From contig NZ_CP102275.1 of the NCBI RefSeq assembly GCF_025149465.1, positions 806,001 to 870,000 of the forward strand: a stretch of DNA of 64,000 bases, given 5' to 3'. Origin of the DNA: Thomasclavelia spiroformis DSM 1552 (GTDB lineage: Bacteria; Bacillota_I; Bacilli_A; Erysipelotrichales; Coprobacillaceae). Positions 52,744 to 60,613 of the stretch are shown in pieces (within the stretch, counting starts at the first letter, position 1; each line of letters opens with the position of its first letter). The position numbers and the translations under genes were made by a program. A model generated the notes under the pieces. The model was not told the DNA's origin, ran no database searches, and was given only the letters and a program-made list of their open reading frames with translations.

Positions 52744-53535
52744 ATGATTATTGATGATATTATAGAAAGTACTAAAGAAAGGGTTGTAGAAAATAAAAAA
52801 CTACATTCAATTGAAAAAATAGCTAAATTAGCATTTGATAAACCAATCAATTTTGATTATCCATTTGAAAAAGCCTTACGTAAACCAGGATTATCTTATA
52901 TTATGGAAGTAAAAAGAGCAACACCAACAAAGGGACAAATCACACAAAATTTTGATTATAAAACGATAGCTAAAGAATATGAAGATATTGGAGCTGCTGC
53001 TATTTCTGTTGTAACCGAGCCTGATTTTTTTAAGGGGGATGATGATTTTTTAGCTGAAATTGCAAGAATTGTAAAAATACCAGTTTTAAGAAATGATTTT
53101 ATTATTGATGAATATATGGTTTATGAATCTAAGTTATTAGGGGCAGATGCTATTATACTTTTATGTAGTGTTTTAGATGAAATAACTTTGATGCGTTGTG
53201 TAAATTTAGCTGAAAGATTAGGAATGAGTGCTTTAGTTGAAGCTCATAGTTCAATGCAAGTAAAAAAAGCAATGCGTGTAGGGGCTAAGATTATTGGTGT
53301 TAATAATTGTGATTTAAGAACTTTTGAAATTGATATGAAAAATAGTATTGAATTACGTTCTATGGTATCTGATGATATTGTTTTTGTAAGTGAAAGTGGT
53401 ATTAAAACATACGATGATATAAAAGTTTTAGAAGAAAATAATGTTAATGCAGTACTAATTGGTGAAACATTGATGAAAAGTCATGATAAAAGAAAGACAT
53501 TTGAAATATTACAGGGATTAAGAAAGCCGGAATAA
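52744..53535 (+). CDS. trpC: Indole-3-glycerol phosphate synthase
   Basis: TrpC closes the indole ring in tryptophan biosynthesis. A 263-aa TIM barrel shows MEVKRATPTKGQI (phosphate/substrate Lys), VVTEPDFFKGD, VLRNDFIIDEYMVYES, ALVEAHSSMQ, IGVNNCDLRTFEID, SESGIKTYDD and LIGETLMKS. No other trp genes flank it, so it is a solitary copy; the rest of the pathway would need to be elsewhere. The ATG at 52744 with AAAGGGG upstream is preferred to TTG 52723. The next gene follows after 3 nt. Confidence 0.93.
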   Translation: MIIDDIIESTKERVVENKKLHSIEKIAKLAFDKPINFDYPFEKALRKPGLSYIMEVKRATPTKGQITQNFDYKTIAKEYEDIGAAAISVVTEPDFFKGDDDFLAEIARIVKIPVLRNDFIIDEYMVYESKLLGADAIILLCSVLDEITLMRCVNLAERLGMSALVEAHSSMQVKKAMRVGAKIIGVNNCDLRTFEIDMKNSIELRSMVSDDIVFVSESGIKTYDDIKVLEENNVNAVLIGETLMKSHDKRKTFEILQGLRKPE

Positions 53536-53538
53536 GTT

Positions 53539-54021
53539 ATGGAATATCATACTATTGAACCAATATATAATAAAGAATCAAAGATATTAATTTTAGGCTC
53601 ATTTCCTTCAATCAAGTCAAGAGAGGCTAAGTTTTATTATTATCATCCTCAAAATCGCTTTTGGAAGATTTTAGGAAATATTTTTGATAATGATAATTTA
53701 AGTACGATTACTTTAAAAAAGCAATTTTTATTAAATAATAAAATTGCTTTATGGGATGTAATTGCTAGTTGTAATATCAAAGGATCAAGTGATAGTAGTA
53801 TTAGTGATGTAAAAGTCAATGATTTAATCAGAATAATCAATGGTAGTGCAATTAAACATATTTATACTAATGGTAATCTTGCAAACAAACTTTATCATCA
53901 ATATTTTGATGATAAAATAGCTTTACCAGTTACTAAATTACCTTCATCTTCACCGGCTAATGCTAGTTATAGTTTAGAGCGGTTGATTGAATGTTGGAAA
54001 GTTATCAAAGATAGCATGTAA
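53539..54021 (+). CDS. DNA-deoxyinosine glycosylase (UDG superfamily, HDG type)
   Basis: 160 aa. Family 6 uracil-DNA glycosylases excise hypoxanthine (and some deaminated bases) in DNA repair. LGSFPSIKSRE (about 18-28), FYYYHPQNRFWKIL, and LPSSSPANASYSL near the C-terminus are the family's signature blocks. It follows trpC by 3 nt and probably shares its transcript, though the pairing has no clear biochemical logic. A terminator overlaps the stop. Confidence 0.9.
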   Translation: MEYHTIEPIYNKESKILILGSFPSIKSREAKFYYYHPQNRFWKILGNIFDNDNLSTITLKKQFLLNNKIALWDVIASCNIKGSSDSSISDVKVNDLIRIINGSAIKHIYTNGNLANKLYHQYFDDKIALPVTKLPSSSPANASYSLERLIECWKVIKDSM

Positions 54022-54036
54022 AATGCTATTTTTTAT
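54011..54036 (+). terminator. Terminator of trpC-glycosylase
   Basis: ATAGCAT (54011-54017), loop GTAAA, ATGCTAT (54023-54029), then TTTTTATT. Confidence 0.8.
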
Positions 54037-54130
54037 TGTATGATAAATTTGAATTTTAGAATTTTTTTAATAGCGTTATAGGACATATATTAGGATATAA
54101 TTGTTAAAAGAACAGAAAGGGGGGATAATT

Positions 54131-55686
54131 ATGGGAGTCTATTTAAATCCAAATAATCAAAATTTTTATGAAGCAGTTAATAAGGAAATATATGTTGATA
54201 AATCCTTATTAATTGAAAGAATCGAATATTTAAAAGAAAAAGTGAATAAATATATTTGTGTATCACGACCAAGACGATTTGGAAAGAGTACCGATGCTAA
54301 TATGCTTGTAGCTTATTATTCCAAAGGATGTGATTCATCTCATATTTTTAATAACTTGAAAATCAGCCAGACAGAATTATACTATAAACATTTGAATCAA
54401 CATAATGTCATTCATGTTAATATGCAGGATTTTTTAGGTTATACACATGATGTTAGTAAAATGGTTACCCTTTTGACAAGAAGAATTATAAATGATCTAA
54501 AAAAAAATTATAATGTTGAATTATTCGATGAAAGTATTTTATCAATGTCACTAGAAGATGTTTACAGTGCAACTAATGAACAATTTATATTTATTATAGA
54601 TGAATGGGACTGTATCTTTAGGGAATATTCAAAAAATAAAGAAGCACAGAATCGATATTTAGATTTTTTAAGAAATCTATTGAAAGATAAGCCTTATGTA
54701 AAGCTTGCTTATATGACAGGAATACTGCCTATTAAAAAATATGGAACTCATAGTGCCTTGAATATGTTTGAAGAAATATCTATGATTGAACCGGAATTAT
54801 TGGCTGAATTTATGGGATTTACAGAAAATGAAGTTAAAGATCTTTGTTCTTTATATAATGTAAGTTATGAAGAAATGAGGGAATGGTATGATGGTTATTA
54901 TATGACAGATTGTTTATCAACTTTTTCCCCACGTTCTGTTGTTGCATCAATTGATCGTAAAAAATTTGGAAATTATTGGACATCTACGGAAACCTATGAA
55001 GCATTAAGAGTCTATATAGATATGAACTATGATGGATTGAGGGACGATGTTGTAAAGTTGTTGGCAGGGGAAGAGGTATATTTGAATACCAACAAGTTTC
55101 AAAATGATATGACCACTTTTAAATCAAAGGATGATGTTTTGACATTACTTATACATCTAGGATATCTAGGATATAACAGTTCCAATCAGACATGCTATAT
55201 ACCAAACAAGGAAGTAACAAGTTCATTTGTTGCATCAGTTGAAATTCATCATGGAACGAAACAACGAAGGCATTATTAAACAGCAGAGAACTGTTAGAAG
55301 CAACATGGAATCAAGATGAAAAGAAGGTAGCCAAATATATAGAAGAAGCTCACTTGGATACATCAATACTGACATATAATAATGAAAATGCCCTTTCATA
55401 TACAATATCAATTGCATATATGTATGCAAGGAATTATTATACGATTGTAAGAGAAATGCCAAGTAGAAAAGGTTATGCAGATATGATATTGATACCTAAA
55501 GATGATAAACCGGCAATGATTATAGAATTGAAGTGGAATCAGGATGTTGAAACAGCAATCACTCAAATTAAAGAAAAAAAATATCCAAAATTATTGGAAG
55601 AATATAAAGATAACTTACTGATAGTTGGAATAACTTATGACAAGAAAACAAAAAAACATATATGTAGAATAGAAAAAATGAATTAG
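54131..55686 (+). pseudogene. AAA-ATPase-like / PD-(D/E)XK nuclease-domain gene, frameshifted
   Basis: The ATG at 54131 (AAAGGGGGG upstream) opens the AAA-ATPase_like domain: YVDKSLLIERIEYL, Walker A RPRRFGKST and Walker B FIIDEWDCIF. The frame runs to a stop at 55277-55279, but from about 55249 a different frame continues the family sequence (WNETTKALLNSRELLEATWN) through the nuclease domain (GYADMILIP, MIIELKWN) to 55686. One missing base near 55246 explains it. These genes are common in gut Firmicutes and Bacteroidetes, often in many decayed copies; their role is unknown. It lies at the break in the cell-wall cluster. Confidence 0.85.
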
Positions 55687-55714
55687 GTTCATAAAAAAGA
55701 ATGAACCTTTTTTC
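55686..55714 (+). terminator. Terminator of the AAA/PD-(D/E)XK gene
   Basis: GGTTCAT (55686-55692) pairs with ATGAACC (55701-55707), then TTTTTTC. Confidence 0.75.
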
Positions 55715-55834
55715 TTTATTATAAAACTTAAGGTAATATATCATTTAACAGTATATTTATTCAATATCATCGTTATCCCTTAAATAAACTAGTTTATATA
55801 TTTACAAACATTTTTGTCTATACGTTATAATTAT

Positions 55835-56848
55835 TTATATAAAATTGTTTCGTAAATACAAGGTTACACCTGTAACAGGGAATAGACCAACGACAACTCC
55901 TAGATTTATTAATGTTTGTATGCCAATCATGGAAATAATTCCAATCATTAAAAAACTACCAAATAAATCTTTAACTTTCATTGCCTGATTGAAAACTGTA
56001 ATAAACAAATAACCATATAATCCTACTAAAAAAATACCGCCAATTAAACCAAATTCTTCTAAATATATCGCAAAAATAAAATCAGTTTGTGGTTCTGGTA
56101 AATAAAAATGTTTTTGAACACTATTATTAAATCCCACTCCTAAAATTCCCCCTGGAGCAATAGCATATAATGATTGGATGATTTGAAACCCACTACCTAA
56201 TGGATCAGCAAAAGGATTTAAAAAAGCAACAATTCGGGCTAATCGATATGGTGCGGATATGATCATTAAAACAATTCCAATTACACCTAAAATTCCTAAC
56301 ATAATAAAATACTTAAAAGGAAAAGGACTAACAATCAACATTACAATAATCGAACAAACCATAACAAAACCACTACCAAAATCAGGTTGTAACATAATCA
56401 AACCAAAACCTAATGATAAAACTACTAATAACTTAATACTTGCTTTTAATTTCTTCAATTCATGATAATGATTACTTATATAACTAGCACTATATATAAT
56501 AATTGCTATTTTAAATAACTCTGAAGGCTGTAAAGAAATGATTCCTAAATTAAACCAACTTCTTGAACCACCACGAACACTACCTAGTCCAGGGATTAAA
56601 ACTAAAATCATTAAAATAAAACAAAATATTAAAATTTTATTCGCGTTTTTTTGATAAATATGATAATCAATTTTTGAAAAAATAAACATTGCAATGATAC
56701 CAATTACCGCAAATAAAGCTTGTCTTTTTATATAATATAAAGAATCATTAAACTTATAGCCAGCCCAAATATTTGAAGCACTATAAACCATCATTAAGCC
56801 AATAAAAACAATAGTCATTACTAAAATAACTACTCTTTTGCTTTTCAT
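55835..56848 (-). CDS. SEDS-family protein (SpoVE/FtsW type), C-terminally truncated
   Basis: 337 aa with nine or so membrane helices. SEDS proteins polymerise glycan strands from lipid II with a partner penicillin-binding protein. MMVYSAS near the start, SVRGGSRSWFNLG, QPSELFK and GGILGVGFNNSVQKHFYLPEPQTDFIFA are characteristic. The final conserved part ends at LFPVTGVTL and is followed by seven unrelated residues (YLRNNFI) in place of the usual PFISYGGSS and last helix, so about 30 residues are lost. AGGGATG precedes the ATG. Order mraY-murD-SEDS matches Bacillus mraY-murD-spoVE, but murG is absent downstream. Confidence 0.85.
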   Translation of the reverse strand: MKSKRVVILVMTIVFIGLMMVYSASNIWAGYKFNDSLYYIKRQALFAVIGIIAMFIFSKIDYHIYQKNANKILIFCFILMILVLIPGLGSVRGGSRSWFNLGIISLQPSELFKIAIIIYSASYISNHYHELKKLKASIKLLVVLSLGFGLIMLQPDFGSGFVMVCSIIVMLIVSPFPFKYFIMLGILGVIGIVLMIISAPYRLARIVAFLNPFADPLGSGFQIIQSLYAIAPGGILGVGFNNSVQKHFYLPEPQTDFIFAIYLEEFGLIGGIFLVGLYGYLFITVFNQAMKVKDLFGSFLMIGIISMIGIQTLINLGVVVGLFPVTGVTLYLRNNFI

Positions 56849-56888
56849 TTACATCCCTCCATCATAAGTATATGAATAAAAAATTTAT

Positions 56889-56930
56889 AAATGAAAAAAC
56901 GATATAAATCATTAATCATGATTTATATCG
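56889..56930 (-). terminator. Terminator of murD
   Basis: CGATATAAATC (56900-56910) and GATTTATATCG (56920-56930) form an 11-bp stem containing the murD stop in its loop; on the minus strand TTTTTTCATTT follows. The SEDS gene downstream therefore needs its own promoter or read-through. Confidence 0.75.
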
Positions 56931-58270
56931 TCTAAAGAGCAAACAATTTCTTTAAATACATTACCACGTTGTTCATAACCGCTAAATTCATCGAAGCTAC
57001 TTGTCGATGGTGATAGTAAAACAATATCACCAGCTGTAGCGTTATTGATTGCTTCTAATGTAGCTTCTTTTAAGTTTTTAACACAAATACTATTTTCAAC
57101 ATGCATTTCATCTTTAAAACGTTTACCAGCGGCTCCAAATGTTACTAAACGTTTTATTTTATTACTGTAAGTAGACATTTCTTTTAGATCTAGGCCTTTA
57201 TCAAAACCACCCATTAATAAAATAACTGGTTGTTTAAATGCTTTTAAAGCAATGATACTAGCATCAGTGTTAGTAGCTTTTGAATCATTATATATTTTAA
57301 TCCCATTTATTTCTTTAACAAATTCGATTCGATGTTCAACACCAATAAATGAAGCAATTTCTTGATTAATTATTTCATTTTTCACATCACATTTTTTAGC
57401 AATACAAATTGCAATCATTATATTTTGTAAATTATGATTACCAACTAATTTAATATCATCAAGATCAATAATAAATTCATTTTGATAATAAATAGCTTTA
57501 TCTTTAATCATGCAATCAGCTTGATTATCTAATGACATCGTAATTTGTTTACAAGGAATAGGATATTGTTTTAAATATTTGTCTAAAACTTGATCATCTA
57601 AATTTACTACAAAACAATCATTTTTATTAGTGTTTTTATAAATATTGGTTTTTGAAGCATAGTATTCATCTAATGAAGCCATGTAGTCTAAATGGTCAGG
57701 TGTTAAGTTAATGATTGTTGAAACATTTGGTTTAAATGTATCAATGTCAAGTAATTGAAAATTACTCATTTCAATAACAATATAATGATTTTCTTCTTCT
57801 AATAAATTATGATCTAAAACAATATCACATAGTGGCATACCAACATTACCAGCTAAATGAACATTTTGATATTGTCCTTTTAAGATCTTATCAATTAATG
57901 TAACAGTAGTTGTTTTACCATTAGTTCCTGTAACCCCAATATAATGTTGTTTTTTAGCTACTTGATAAGCAAGTTCTATTTCTGTATATACTGGGATATT
58001 TCTTTTTTTTAATCTTAAAATAAATGGTTTATGATAATTGATTCCAGGATTTTTTATTACAAAATCAAAATCACGTTCAAATAATTCATCAGGATGACCA
58101 CCAGTAATCATTTCAATTCCATCATCAAGATATTGTTGATATTCAGGAATTTTACTAGCTTCTTGAAATTCATTAATAGTAATTGTTGCATTAAGCTTTT
58201 TAAGTAAGCGAACTGCAGCTTTACCACTTTTAGCTAAACCAATAACTAATACTTTTTTACCTGTTAACAT
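56912..58270 (-). CDS. murD: UDP-N-acetylmuramoyl-L-alanine--D-glutamate ligase
   Basis: MurD adds D-Glu to UDP-MurNAc-L-Ala in the cytoplasm. An N-terminal Rossmann-like domain (VLVIGLAKSGKAAVRLL), the ATP-binding P-loop GVTGTNGKTTT (about 110), the central NLTPDHLDYM and the C-terminal domain with HRIEFV, YNDSKATN and LLMGGFDKG are seen. Length 452 aa. The ATG at 58270 with GGAGTG upstream is preferred to 58291; it lies 1 nt after the mraY stop. Confidence 0.95.
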   Translation of the reverse strand: MLTGKKVLVIGLAKSGKAAVRLLKKLNATITINEFQEASKIPEYQQYLDDGIEMITGGHPDELFERDFDFVIKNPGINYHKPFILRLKKRNIPVYTEIELAYQVAKKQHYIGVTGTNGKTTTVTLIDKILKGQYQNVHLAGNVGMPLCDIVLDHNLLEEENHYIVIEMSNFQLLDIDTFKPNVSTIINLTPDHLDYMASLDEYYASKTNIYKNTNKNDCFVVNLDDQVLDKYLKQYPIPCKQITMSLDNQADCMIKDKAIYYQNEFIIDLDDIKLVGNHNLQNIMIAICIAKKCDVKNEIINQEIASFIGVEHRIEFVKEINGIKIYNDSKATNTDASIIALKAFKQPVILLMGGFDKGLDLKEMSTYSNKIKRLVTFGAAGKRFKDEMHVENSICVKNLKEATLEAINNATAGDIVLLSPSTSSFDEFSGYEQRGNVFKEIVCSLDDINHD

Positions 58271-58271
58271 T

Positions 58272-59261
58272 TTATAACACTCCAATAACAATTGCTAAAA
58301 TACCACAAATAAAACCAATAAACCAAAAAGAAATAGTAACTTGTTGTTCAGACCAACCTAACATTTCAAAATGATGGTGAATCGGTGCCATTTTAAATAC
58401 ACGTTTACCACGTAATTTAAATGAAGTAACTTGGATAATAACTGATAATGTTTCCATTAAGAAAACCCCACCAACTAAAATCAATAATAACTCTTGTTTA
58501 GTAAGAATTGCTAAAACTGCTAAAAAACCACCTAAACCAAGTGATCCTACGTCACCCATAAAAATCTTAGCTGGATGATAGTTAAACATCATAAATCCAA
58601 GTAAAGCACCGACCATTGCAGTAGCATAACTAGCTAAAACATAATCTTTAGTCATAATTGAAAAGATAATAAATGGTGCAATTGCAATCATTGAAAGTCC
58701 AGTAGCAAGTCCATCTAATCCATCAGATAAGTTAACACCATTACTTTCACCTGCAAACATAATTAATATTAAGAATGGGTATAAGTATTTAAAATCAATA
58801 CTTATATCAACTAGTGGAATTGTTACTACTGATGTAAAACCAGGAATAAAATTCATGGCGTAAAAATAACAAATAATCGCTAAAGCTATTTGTGCTAATA
58901 ATTTAGCTAATGGTGGTAATCCTTTATTACTATGCTTTACAATAATTAAAGCATCATCAATTAAGCCAATTAAACTATAACCAACTAAAACAATTGTGGT
59001 TAAAATTAGTTCTGGATTAAATATATTTTTGATATCAAAAACAAGTGTACTAATAGCAGTACCTAAAATTGCAGCTAAAACAAAAACAATACCTCCCATT
59101 GTCGGTGTTCCGTTTTTAACCTTATGTGATGCTAATCCTTCTTCACGTTCAACTTGGCCAAATTTCATTTTATGTAGAAACGGGATTACTCTAGGCATAG
59201 CTATTAAAACTAAGACGAATCCTACACCAAAAGCAAAGATCAATTTTAAAAAGTTTTCCAT
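58272..59261 (-). CDS. mraY: Phospho-N-acetylmuramoyl-pentapeptide-transferase
   Basis: MraY makes lipid I from UDP-MurNAc-pentapeptide and undecaprenyl phosphate in the membrane. 329 aa with ten membrane helices; GTPTMGGIVF, the active-site region NGVNLSDGLDGLATG, MGDVGSLGLGG and the MAPIHHHFE motif are present. AAAGGGGTT precedes the ATG. It is the first gene of a minus-strand unit with murD and has a good promoter. Confidence 0.95.
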   Translation of the reverse strand: MENFLKLIFAFGVGFVLVLIAMPRVIPFLHKMKFGQVEREEGLASHKVKNGTPTMGGIVFVLAAILGTAISTLVFDIKNIFNPELILTTIVLVGYSLIGLIDDALIIVKHSNKGLPPLAKLLAQIALAIICYFYAMNFIPGFTSVVTIPLVDISIDFKYLYPFLILIMFAGESNGVNLSDGLDGLATGLSMIAIAPFIIFSIMTKDYVLASYATAMVGALLGFMMFNYHPAKIFMGDVGSLGLGGFLAVLAILTKQELLLILVGGVFLMETLSVIIQVTSFKLRGKRVFKMAPIHHHFEMLGWSEQQVTISFWFIGFICGILAIVIGVL

Positions 59262-59292
59262 TTTTTTAACCCCTTTTTTTAAATTCGTCTTT

Positions 59293-59321
59293 ACTATACC
59301 ATATTATCGAATAATAGGCAA
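59293..59321 (-). promoter_or_regulatory. Promoter of mraY-murD
   Basis: On the minus strand TTGCCT (59316-59321), 17-bp spacer, TATAGT (59293-59298) preceded by TGG (extended -10). Confidence 0.65.
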
Positions 59322-59341
59322 AATAAAAGGGACGAAGTCCC
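59322..59341 (-). terminator. Terminator of the HPr-like gene
   Basis: GGGAC (59329-59333) and GTCCC (59337-59341) form a short GC-rich stem; on the minus strand TTTTATTTT follows. Confidence 0.65.
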
Positions 59342-59356
59342 AATTATTCGACATAT

Positions 59357-59626
59357 TTATTGACAAATACCTAATTCTTTCAATAATTCAGCTGCCTTTT
59401 TAATAGCTGCATCTTCATCTTCACCCTCAGCAATAATTTCAATTGTTGCTTTAGTAGGAATCCCCAAAGATAAAACCCCCATTAAAGATTTTAAATTAAC
59501 TGTTTTTGAAGAATAAATTAATTTAATATCAGATTTAAAAAGTTTCATTGTATCGACTAGTTTTGTTGCGGGTGTTGCATAAAGACCTACAGGATCAATT
59601 ATGGTAGCATTTATTCGTTTTGCCAT
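59357..59626 (-). CDS. HPr-like protein without the catalytic histidine (Crh-like)
   Basis: 89 aa with the full HPr fold pattern. In HPr the PEP-dependent phosphorylation site is His15 in GxHARPA; here the segment reads GLYATPA, so Tyr replaces His and Thr replaces Arg. The regulatory serine site (Ser46 in HPr) is kept: NLKSLMGVLSLG. This is the residue pattern of Bacillus Crh, which has Gln at position 15 and acts only as a Ser-phosphorylated CcpA co-regulator. A carbon-regulation role is inferred from that. AAAGGAGGTAG precedes the ATG, and TGCTATAAT lies upstream, so it is well expressed. Confidence 0.9.
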   Translation of the reverse strand: MAKRINATIIDPVGLYATPATKLVDTMKLFKSDIKLIYSSKTVNLKSLMGVLSLGIPTKATIEIIAEGEDEDAAIKKAAELLKELGICQ

Positions 59627-59653
59627 TTTATCTACCTCCTTTGTGTTACTTTA

Positions 59654-59662
59654 ATTATAGCA
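59654..59662 (-). promoter_or_regulatory. Extended -10 of the HPr-like gene
   Basis: TGCTATAAT on the minus strand (59654-59662). A weak TGCATA -35 lies 16 bp upstream. Confidence 0.5.
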
Positions 59663-59813
59663 TTGTTGTTTTTTTTATGCATTAGTAATGATAAATCTTT
59701 TCATAAATATTTGAAACAATGTTACAAGTTAATTATATATAAATGTATTGTAAAATATGTCTGATTATCAATAATTAATCTTTTTTATAAAATGACAAAA
59801 TTATGAATTAAGC

Positions 59814-59841
59814 TTGATTTTTTAATCGAATATGCTACAAT
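59814..59841 (+). promoter_or_regulatory. Promoter of the NusG-paralog/polysaccharide unit
   Basis: TTGATT (59814-59819), 16-bp spacer, TACAAT (59836-59841) with TG at 59833-59834. The leader that follows (59848-59870) has two mutually exclusive hairpins: ACAGAA/TTCTGT and GTCTA/TAGAC. Confidence 0.6.
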
Positions 59842-59889
59842 CTAATCACAGAATGTCTATTTCTGTAGACTATTGAAGGGATGAGGACA

Positions 59890-59991
59890 GTGAATAAAAA
59901 AATAGTCAATGTTTTCAATAGTGAAATGAATGTTTTTATTGGTATACATAAATCAACATCAAAATTTTTTTATTTAATTAACAAATTATGA
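59890..59991 (+). CDS. Short leader ORF coupled to the NusG paralog
   Basis: A 33-codon frame (GTG start; an in-frame ATG at 59881 would add three residues) with GGGATGAGG upstream. It is basic and aromatic (NKKIVNVFNS, KSTSKFFYLINKL) and unrecognised. Its TGA overlaps the ATG of the next gene (ATGA), a common coupling arrangement, so it may serve to bring ribosomes to a gene that otherwise lacks a Shine-Dalgarno sequence. It could also be a chance frame. Confidence 0.4.
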   Translation: MNKKIVNVFNSEMNVFIGIHKSTSKFFYLINKL

Positions 59992-60479
59992 ACTGGTATG
60001 TTTTATATGTTCTTTCTTATAAAAAAGAACAGTTAATTAAATATTTAAATAAATATGAAGATGTTGAAGCATTTGTACCTAAATACGAATATTATCGAAG
60101 AGTTACTAAAGATTATGAGATTAAACCAATGTTTAATGGCTATATCTTTGTAAAGTCAACAATGAATCAATTGGAATTTAATTCATTGTTGATGAAAATG
60201 TCTAAGGAAAAAGATGGATTATTAAAACAACTTGTTTATCCTGATACTTCTGCGTTAAAAAAAGAAGAGATTGAGATGTTTGATAGGTTGTTGGATGAAA
60301 ATTATGTTGTAAAGATGTCCCAAGCGTATTTACAAGATAAAAGAGCAATTATTATTAATGGTCCGTTAAAATATTTTGAAAATGATATTCGTAAGGTTGA
60401 TAAGTACAATAAAGTAGCTTATTTGAATTTATTGTTTATGAATCGAGAGATAAAAGCAGGTTTAGAAATTATTAAGTAA
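59988..60479 (+). CDS. NusG-paralog antiterminator (LoaP/RfaH/UpxY-like)
   Basis: 163 aa. It starts WYVLYVLSYKKEQLIKYL and continues through FVPKYEYYRR, MFNGYIFVKS (the NGN-domain core) to a C-terminal KOW-like part (about 105-163: IINGPLKYFENDIRKVDKYNKVA). Specialised NusG paralogs travel with RNA polymerase and promote read-through of terminators in long polysaccharide or antibiotic operons. Position supports this: it is followed by a leader with terminators and then a polysaccharide-biosynthesis gene. No good Shine-Dalgarno sequence precedes the ATG; the short upstream ORF overlaps it. Confidence 0.85.
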   Translation: MNWYVLYVLSYKKEQLIKYLNKYEDVEAFVPKYEYYRRVTKDYEIKPMFNGYIFVKSTMNQLEFNSLLMKMSKEKDGLLKQLVYPDTSALKKEEIEMFDRLLDENYVVKMSQAYLQDKRAIIINGPLKYFENDIRKVDKYNKVAYLNLLFMNREIKAGLEIIK

Positions 60480-60486
60480 AAAATGA

Positions 60487-60515
60487 GCTGGGGAGAATGG
60501 TCTACCGCCCCCAGC
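60487..60515 (+). promoter_or_regulatory. GC-rich leader hairpin after the NusG paralog
   Basis: GCTGGGG (60487-60493) pairs with CCCCAGC (60509-60515). The 15-nt loop can form a small GG/CC stem with a TCTA loop. No T-tract follows, so it is not a terminator; it could be the recognition element of the antiterminator. Confidence 0.5.
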
Positions 60516-60524
60516 CTATATTTT

Positions 60525-60573
60525 GAACATAGTTTTACTTACCTTGGGGTAGGGGGAACTATGTTCTTTTTTT
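60525..60573 (+). terminator. First terminator of the polysaccharide leader
   Basis: GAACATAGTT (60525-60534) pairs with AACTATGTTC (60557-60566), enclosing an inner TACC/GGTA hairpin, then TTTTTTT. Confidence 0.8.
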
Positions 60574-60588
60574 GTTTAAATATAAATG

Positions 60589-60613
60589 AAACTGCTTGGG
60601 CAGTTTTTTATTA
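60589..60613 (+). terminator. Second terminator of the leader and intron 5' exon
   Basis: AAACTGC (60589-60595), loop TTGG, GCAGTTT (60600-60606), then TTTATTA; the intron begins at 60614. Confidence 0.8.

Noticed and set aside
59347-59353. Spo0A-like TTCGACA beside the HPr-like gene stop
   Set aside because: A 7-mer match only, placed downstream of a gene and not at a promoter; likely chance.
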